From assembly GCA_016186905.1 (NCBI GenBank), contig JACPKS010000017.1:1-39936 (forward strand): DNA of 39,936 nucleotides, written 5' to 3'. Origin of the DNA: Deltaproteobacteria bacterium. Lineage in GTDB: Bacteria; Bdellovibrionota; UBA1018; UBA923. The notes under the pieces were generated by a model that saw nothing but the letters and a program-made list of their open reading frames with translations, did not search any database and was not told where the DNA came from. Below are positions 38,334-39,936 of the stretch, in pieces; the stretch's first letter is position 1; every line of letters starts with the position of its first letter. The translations under genes and the position numbers were made by a program.

Positions 38334-39554
38334 ATGACGGTGAAGACACCTTTTTTCCTCTTTCTATCCGTTCTTGTTTCTTTTTTCGTAACCCCAGGCG
38401 CCGCCAACGCCAACGCGGCGGCGAAACTCACGAATGTCACTGTTGAACGTGTGGGCGAACGCGCAGGACTCGGCACGGCCATCGACCTCTCGTTCGACCG
38501 GCCGGTTTCCGCTCGGGGATTGAAGGCGGAATACGAGCGCAATTTCATGCAGCTTGTTTTTCGTGGAACGAAAATCGACGGGGCAAAAATCGTTCCGGCC
38601 GCCGGTGGCGCGGCCGCTTCTGATTCGGGCCGTTTTCAAAAAGTCTTCGCGTACGCCTACAGCCCCGATGTCGCCCGGGTGCGCTTTATCTTCGGTGCGC
38701 AAAGGGCGCCGCGGGGGAAAATCTCGTTTTGGAACAAGAATGCCCGCACGATCAGGGTCCTCGTGCGTGAAACCGGCAAAAACGTCGAAGCCATGAAGCC
38801 GCCAGCGAAAGCGGATGAAAAGTCGCCCGAGGAAAAGGAGCTGATCAAGGAAGTGGTCTCGAGTACGCGCGAGATCGACATCCACAATCCGGATTCGATC
38901 AAGGCGGCGTTCAGCTCGTCTGGCGTCGACAAGACGAAAGCTGAAGATTCGGCTCCGCAAGGCACGAAACTCCAAGAATCAGAGGCGATCGGCGTGCGCC
39001 CGGATGAAACGAAGAACGCGGCCGTCGGCGTGAAAGCCGAGCCGTCAAAGTATTTCGTGCGGATGGCGCTTTCGCTGCTCGGAATGATCGGGATCTTCCT
39101 CGGCGGCGTGTTTCTCGTTCGCCGTTACTCGAGCAATATCAAGAAACTTCCGTTTGGAAAGAAGGAGCGCATCATCCAGGTCATCGCGACGCACTACCTG
39201 GGCAACAAGAAAAACATCTCTCTCGTGAAAGTCGCGGGAGACTATCTGGTCGTCGGCGTGGGCAACGAAGGCATTTCGCTCATTAGCCGGCTCGGAAACG
39301 AAGCGAACGTCGACAAGTACCTCGAGGACAGGTTCTGGGGCGGCACGTTCGAGAAGCATCTGAACGTCTTTGCGAAACCGGCGAAATCGTCCGGCGCAAA
39401 CGACGACGGAGCGCGTGACGTCGCCGCTCAAAAGGAACCGGAGCCCGATACGGGCTTGGGTACGGCGGCTCAAGCCGTCACCGATCGCGTTGAACTCTCA
39501 TCGATCCGCGCGAATATTCGCGAAAAACTAACAAAGCTGAAGCCGCTGGCATGA
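38334..39554 (+). CDS. fliO: flagellar biosynthesis protein FliO, long form
   Basis: FliO helps to assemble the FliP/FliQ/FliR export gate. ATG 38334 is chosen: it has a strong GCAGGAGGCGCG site and yields a signal peptide, whereas ATG 38295 would not. The product has 406 residues, far longer than E. coli FliO (about 120). The layout is: signal peptide 1-27; a beta-rich periplasmic region resembling an AMIN domain (about 28-150, VTVERVGERAGLGTAIDLSF); a charged linker (150-240); a membrane segment (about 242-262, MALSLLGMIGIFLGGVFLVR); then the FliO domain (GKKERIIQVIATHYLGNKKN, VGNEGISLISRL). An acidic tail follows. Confidence 0.87.
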   Translation: MTVKTPFFLFLSVLVSFFVTPGAANANAAAKLTNVTVERVGERAGLGTAIDLSFDRPVSARGLKAEYERNFMQLVFRGTKIDGAKIVPAAGGAAASDSGRFQKVFAYAYSPDVARVRFIFGAQRAPRGKISFWNKNARTIRVLVRETGKNVEAMKPPAKADEKSPEEKELIKEVVSSTREIDIHNPDSIKAAFSSSGVDKTKAEDSAPQGTKLQESEAIGVRPDETKNAAVGVKAEPSKYFVRMALSLLGMIGIFLGGVFLVRRYSSNIKKLPFGKKERIIQVIATHYLGNKKNISLVKVAGDYLVVGVGNEGISLISRLGNEANVDKYLEDRFWGGTFEKHLNVFAKPAKSSGANDDGARDVAAQKEPEPDTGLGTAAQAVTDRVELSSIRANIREKLTKLKPLA

Positions 39555-39561
39555 GGACGTG

Positions 39562-39936
39562 ATGGTGCGTTCCACGATTCGAATCATGGCGATGACGGTT
39601 CTTCTCGGAGCCGCGGCGTCATTTGTTCCCGCCGGCGCCGCTTACGCGGCAGGCACCGTCGCCCGCGCGGCGAAGAGTCCGCCGCCGTCGTCGTCGCCGA
39701 CCGCGGCTCCTTCGCTCCAGGGCGCCGAGACGCGCGCCTCGCTTGGAATTCCGACGCTCTCGCTGGGCCTGACCGAGGCCGGAAAGCCAGCCGAAACCGC
39801 CAATGCCCTGAAGATTTTGATCATGCTCACGGTGCTGACCCTTGCGCCGGCGATTCTTATTTTGATGACGTCGTTCACGCGCATCGTGGTCGTGCTGTCG
39901 TTTTTGAGGCAGGCGATCGGCACGCAGCAGATGCCG
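39562..39936 (+). CDS. fliP: flagellar export-gate protein FliP (5' part, runs off the window)
   Basis: The frame from ATG 39562 is open to the last base, giving 125 residues. It has a signal sequence (to about residue 30), a Pro/Ser/Ala-rich stretch (PPPSSSPTAAPS), and then the start of the FliP core with a hydrophobic segment ILIMLTVLTLAPAILILMTS and the family hallmark FTRIVVVLSFLRQAIGTQQMP. FliP makes the pore of the flagellar type III export gate with FliQ and FliR. GTG 39559 in the same frame is an alternative start. It follows fliO by 7 bp with AGGA nearby. The rest of the gene lies beyond the right edge. Confidence 0.93.
   Translation, partial: MVRSTIRIMAMTVLLGAAASFVPAGAAYAAGTVARAAKSPPPSSSPTAAPSLQGAETRASLGIPTLSLGLTEAGKPAETANALKILIMLTVLTLAPAILILMTSFTRIVVVLSFLRQAIGTQQMP

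Overview
The window looks like a chromosomal segment of a GC-rich (roughly 58-60 %, estimated by eye) Gram-negative bacterium. Evidence: a proteobacterial-type flagellar export/switch cluster (fliL-fliM-fliN-fliO-fliP) at the right edge, many Sec signal peptides with a lipobox protein, a classical 2-oxoglutarate dehydrogenase operon, and an HNH endonuclease of a type I associate with Bdellovibrio-like (Bdellovibrionota / Oligoflexia) genomes. The phylum is an inference; no rRNA or tRNA gene is present to fix it.

Layout. 1-4.2 kb: radC-like gene, XRE regulator, degenerate receiver protein, M3 oligoendopeptidase and a secreted trypsin-like protease. 4.4-7.1 kb: large radical SAM protein and a LysR regulator. 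7.2-12.6 kb: sucA-sucB-lpd (2-oxoglutarate dehydrogenase), divergent from the LysR gene across a dyad; sucA carries a frameshift with an apparent deletion of about 40 nt. 12.6-16.1 kb: duplicated-domain secreted protein, RNase HI with a C-terminal hybrid-binding domain, and then, on the minus strand, the operon ggt-rdgB-5'-nucleotidase (18.7 to 14.3 kb). 18.7-20.8 kb: tightly overlapped VOC protein, M14 amidase and dapD. 20.9-22.7 kb: two small secreted proteins and a YhhQ-type queuosine-precursor transporter, converging on a bidirectional hairpin. 22.9-25.9 kb: a complete, overlapping gene pair for DNA topoisomerase VI (B then A), an archaeal/plant-type enzyme that is uncommon in bacteria. 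26-29 kb: accessory zone with a secreted protein, a Phd/VapC toxin-antitoxin pair with an upstream palindrome, a possible gene remnant, a Cys-repeat secreted protein and an HNH endonuclease. 29.3-34.4 kb: glycerate 2-kinase, Nfu-type Fe-S protein, SWIM-SNF2 helicase, YceI protein. 34.4-36 kb: AT-rich leader with a long inverted repeat in front of a HTH-HipA (YjjJ-like) kinase with a C9 tract. 36.2 kb to the end: flagellar operon behind a good sigma-54 promoter match; fliP runs off the window.

How the genes work together. Operons are compact, with stop/start overlaps (ATGA or GTGA) in sucA-sucB, rdgB-nucleotidase, VOC-M14-dapD, top6B-top6A and phd-vapC, so translational coupling is common. Convergent genes often touch (radC and the XRE gene share CTAG). 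A short repeat family with core GTCGGCACC or GGTGCCTGCC occurs at 1-18, 13389-13456 and 21859-21919. It seems to act as a terminator in one place and to supply a -35 box in another.

Strongest leads: the bacterial Topo VI pair; a 48-bp tandem repeat in ggt that triplicates the sequence around the self-cleavage threonine; the broken sucA; the HipA-like locus with its operator and poly-C tract; and the sigma-54 element ahead of fliL. I did not find a clear multi-gene system that I would call wholly new.
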